Source: Dehalococcoidia bacterium (GTDB lineage Bacteria; Chloroflexota; Dehalococcoidia; GIF9; UBA5629). From it: a stretch of DNA of 16,496 nt. The stretch covers positions 1 to 16,496 of the forward strand of contig JAQTLG010000007.1 in the NCBI GenBank assembly GCA_028715025.1, in the 5' to 3' direction. This document shows, piece by piece, positions 15,712-16,496 of the stretch (positions within the stretch are counted from its first letter, which is position 1; each line of letters begins with the position of its first letter). The position numbers and the translations under genes were made by a program. The notes beneath the pieces are model-generated. The model did no database searches. It worked only from the letters and a program-made list of their open reading frames with translations, and was not told the DNA's origin.

Positions 15712-15972
15712 ATGGACATTAAAATACTGGGCCCGGGATGTGCCAAATGCCAGAGTCTGGAAAAGATAGTGAAGGACGTTGTAGCCACCCTTAACCTGGA
15801 TATCAAGGTCGAGGAGATCAAAGACATGAAGCAGATCATGCAGTACCCCATACTGATGACTCCCGGCCTGGTGATCAACGGCAAGGTGGTCATGAGTGGC
15901 AAAGTGCCCACCAAAGCTGAGATCGAGCGTTATATTATGAATACCCTTGATGCCGAAGATAAAACTGAATAA
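15712..15972 (+). CDS. Mini-thioredoxin (redox-active disulfide protein family)
   Basis: The 86-residue cytoplasmic protein has a thioredoxin fold reduced to its core. The active site GPGCAKC is at residues 7-13 (Cys10, Cys13) and the cis-proline TPGLVING at 50-57 (Pro51). It matches the small redox-disulfide group commonly encoded right after DUF318 permeases. GGAGG lies 8 nt before the ATG, and the gap from the permease stop is only 16 bp, so the two are surely cotranscribed. Likely roles are reducing the CSC pair of the permease or carrying a thiol-bound arsenical to it; both are inference. The similar small protein ArsE of Shewanella aromatic-arsenical loci is a possible functional parallel (recalled, not checked). 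Confidence 0.88.
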   Translation: MDIKILGPGCAKCQSLEKIVKDVVATLNLDIKVEEIKDMKQIMQYPILMTPGLVINGKVVMSGKVPTKAEIERYIMNTLDAEDKTE

Positions 15973-15989
15973 TTTAAGGAGAGGCAACG

Positions 15990-16016
15990 CAGGGCAGATA
16001 TACAGGTGTCTGCCTG
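15990..16016 (+). terminator. Stem-loop after the mini-thioredoxin gene
   Basis: CAGGGCAGA pairs with TCTGCCTG (one bulged G) across a 10-nt loop, 18 bp after the stop. No clear T-run follows (GTCTTCAC), so termination would be partial or need a factor. It separates the arsR-to-thioredoxin unit from the lipoprotein gene, which has its own promoter. Confidence 0.4.
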
Positions 16017-16030
16017 GTCTTCACACAAAA

Positions 16031-16059
16031 TTCACATGAATACTTTACACTAGTATTTT
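16031..16059 (+). promoter_or_regulatory. Candidate promoter of the lipoprotein gene
   Basis: TTCACA (16031-16036, five of six) is followed after 17 nt by TATTTT (16054-16059, four of six). It lies about 60 bp before the start codon. An inverted repeat overlaps its spacer and -10. Confidence 0.4.
16039..16057. promoter_or_regulatory. Inverted repeat AATACT-N7-AGTATT over the lipoprotein promoter
   Basis: Perfect 6-bp arms flank 7 bp and overlap the predicted -10. A second small repeat (GTATT-TT-AATAC, 16053-16064) overlaps it. The sequence differs from the palindrome before arsR, so a different regulator or a looser ArsR site is possible. Confidence 0.35.
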
Positions 16060-16119
16060 AATACAAGAAAGAACGAATGATCCGACCGTTTATTCATACA
16101 AGGAGGAACACAGTCTAAC

Positions 16120-16496
16120 ATGGTGAATTCTATTAAGCTTTCAGTCGTGTCTATGTTGCTCGTGGGAACAATCCTGCTGGCTGGCTGTTCGGTTTCGCCA
16201 TCAAAGCCCGCAACACCAGCAGTTGAAACATCGGCTCAGACGGTTGATCAACCTTCCGCTCCCTCATCCTCACAACTTCCTTCTGAGCACAACGCGGTGT
16301 CAGAGCAGGGAGCATCAGATAATATTACTTCTGTCGCGGAGGAACCACAGTCTTCGCCACCCAACCGGGTCGACGTCATATATTTTCATGTTAACCAGCG
16401 TTGTGTGACCTGCCTGTGTTTTGAACAGCGCATCAACCATGTGGTTGAAGCCGATTTCAGCGATGCTATAAGCAGCGGAAAAATGACCTACAGGGT
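16120..16496 (+). CDS. Lipoprotein with thioredoxin-like CVTC motif, partial (cut by window edge)
   Basis: The 125 visible codons begin with a lipoprotein signal: one Lys, a hydrophobic stretch and the lipobox L-A-G-C with Cys23 as the lipid site, so the protein should sit on the outer face of the membrane. A Ser/Pro/Ala-rich linker follows (about 24-85), then a folded start, VDVIYFHVNQRCVTC, with Cys95 and Cys98 forming a CxxC and Cys100 close by. The YFH...C-x-x-C pattern resembles exported thioredoxin-like proteins found beside permeases or CcdA/DsbD-like genes. There is no in-frame start upstream; the AGGAGG at 16101-16106 is 13 nt away, longer than usual. Exact family is unsure and the C-terminus lies outside the window. 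Confidence 0.8.
   Translation, partial: MVNSIKLSVVSMLLVGTILLAGCSVSPSKPATPAVETSAQTVDQPSAPSSSQLPSEHNAVSEQGASDNITSVAEEPQSSPPNRVDVIYFHVNQRCVTCLCFEQRINHVVEADFSDAISSGKMTYR

Noticed and set aside
15661..15987. A 108-codon minus-strand frame across the mini-thioredoxin gene
   Set aside because: It is antisense to a gene with clear active-site motifs and a strong ribosome site.
1..16496. CRISPR arrays, tRNA/rRNA genes, insertion sequences, prophage or integrase genes
   Set aside because: I looked for regular spaced repeats, tRNA cloverleaf ends, transposase motifs and flanking terminal repeats and saw none. The only long repeat is the HD-GYP coding duplication.

Overview
The window is one strand switch with two blocks of genes. 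From about 12.9 kb leftward everything reads on the minus strand; from about 13.1 kb rightward everything reads on the plus strand. The 255-bp divide (12883-13137) carries a recognisable promoter for each direction. The genes are tightly packed with short gaps and mostly good Shine-Dalgarno sites, as in a free-living bacterium with mid-range GC. The combination of a complete branched-chain amino acid (BCAA) pathway, PAS/HD-GYP sensors, an Acr3-type arsenite pump and small thioredoxin proteins fits an anaerobic or sediment bacterium. A Chloroflexota (Dehalococcoidia-like) origin is my best guess from gene style, but no marker gene here proves it.

Region 1 (1-4577, minus): an ilv operon in transcription order ilvD, ilvB, ilvN, ilvC (ilvC is cut by the left edge). 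The four products are dihydroxy-acid dehydratase, the two acetolactate synthase subunits and ketol-acid reductoisomerase. These are the shared steps of valine and isoleucine synthesis. A TTGACA/extended -10 promoter and a short inverted repeat lie upstream of ilvD. The visible cofactor loop of IlvC lacks the usual NADPH phosphate-binding residues and has acidic ones instead.

Region 2 (4578-12987, minus): a sensor/enzyme cluster. It holds a 1174-residue membrane sensor (sensor domain, four PAS, HD-GYP), a 614-residue soluble sensor (three PAS, HD-GYP) translationally coupled to it, and a cytoplasmic GH38 alpha-mannosidase. The two HD-GYP modules are clear paralogues joined to different sensory fronts, so this looks like a local duplication with domain swapping. 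Both should degrade cyclic-di-GMP; no GGDEF synthase is in the window. The larger one has Asn in place of Asp in the HHExxDGxGYP motif.

Region 3 (13051-16496, plus): an arsenic resistance locus. An ArsR repressor with a CCVC metal site is followed by an Acr3 arsenite permease (catalytic Cys and Glu visible), an ArsP-type permease with a CSC motif, a mini-thioredoxin (CAKC), and then a separately promoted lipoprotein with a CVTC thioredoxin-like domain that runs off the right edge. A 24-bp imperfect palindrome between the arsR promoter and its ribosome binding site is a strong candidate ArsR operator. The run permease, cytoplasmic mini-thioredoxin and exported thiol lipoprotein suggests a thiol-redox-linked export module for arsenicals, perhaps organoarsenicals; that part is inference.
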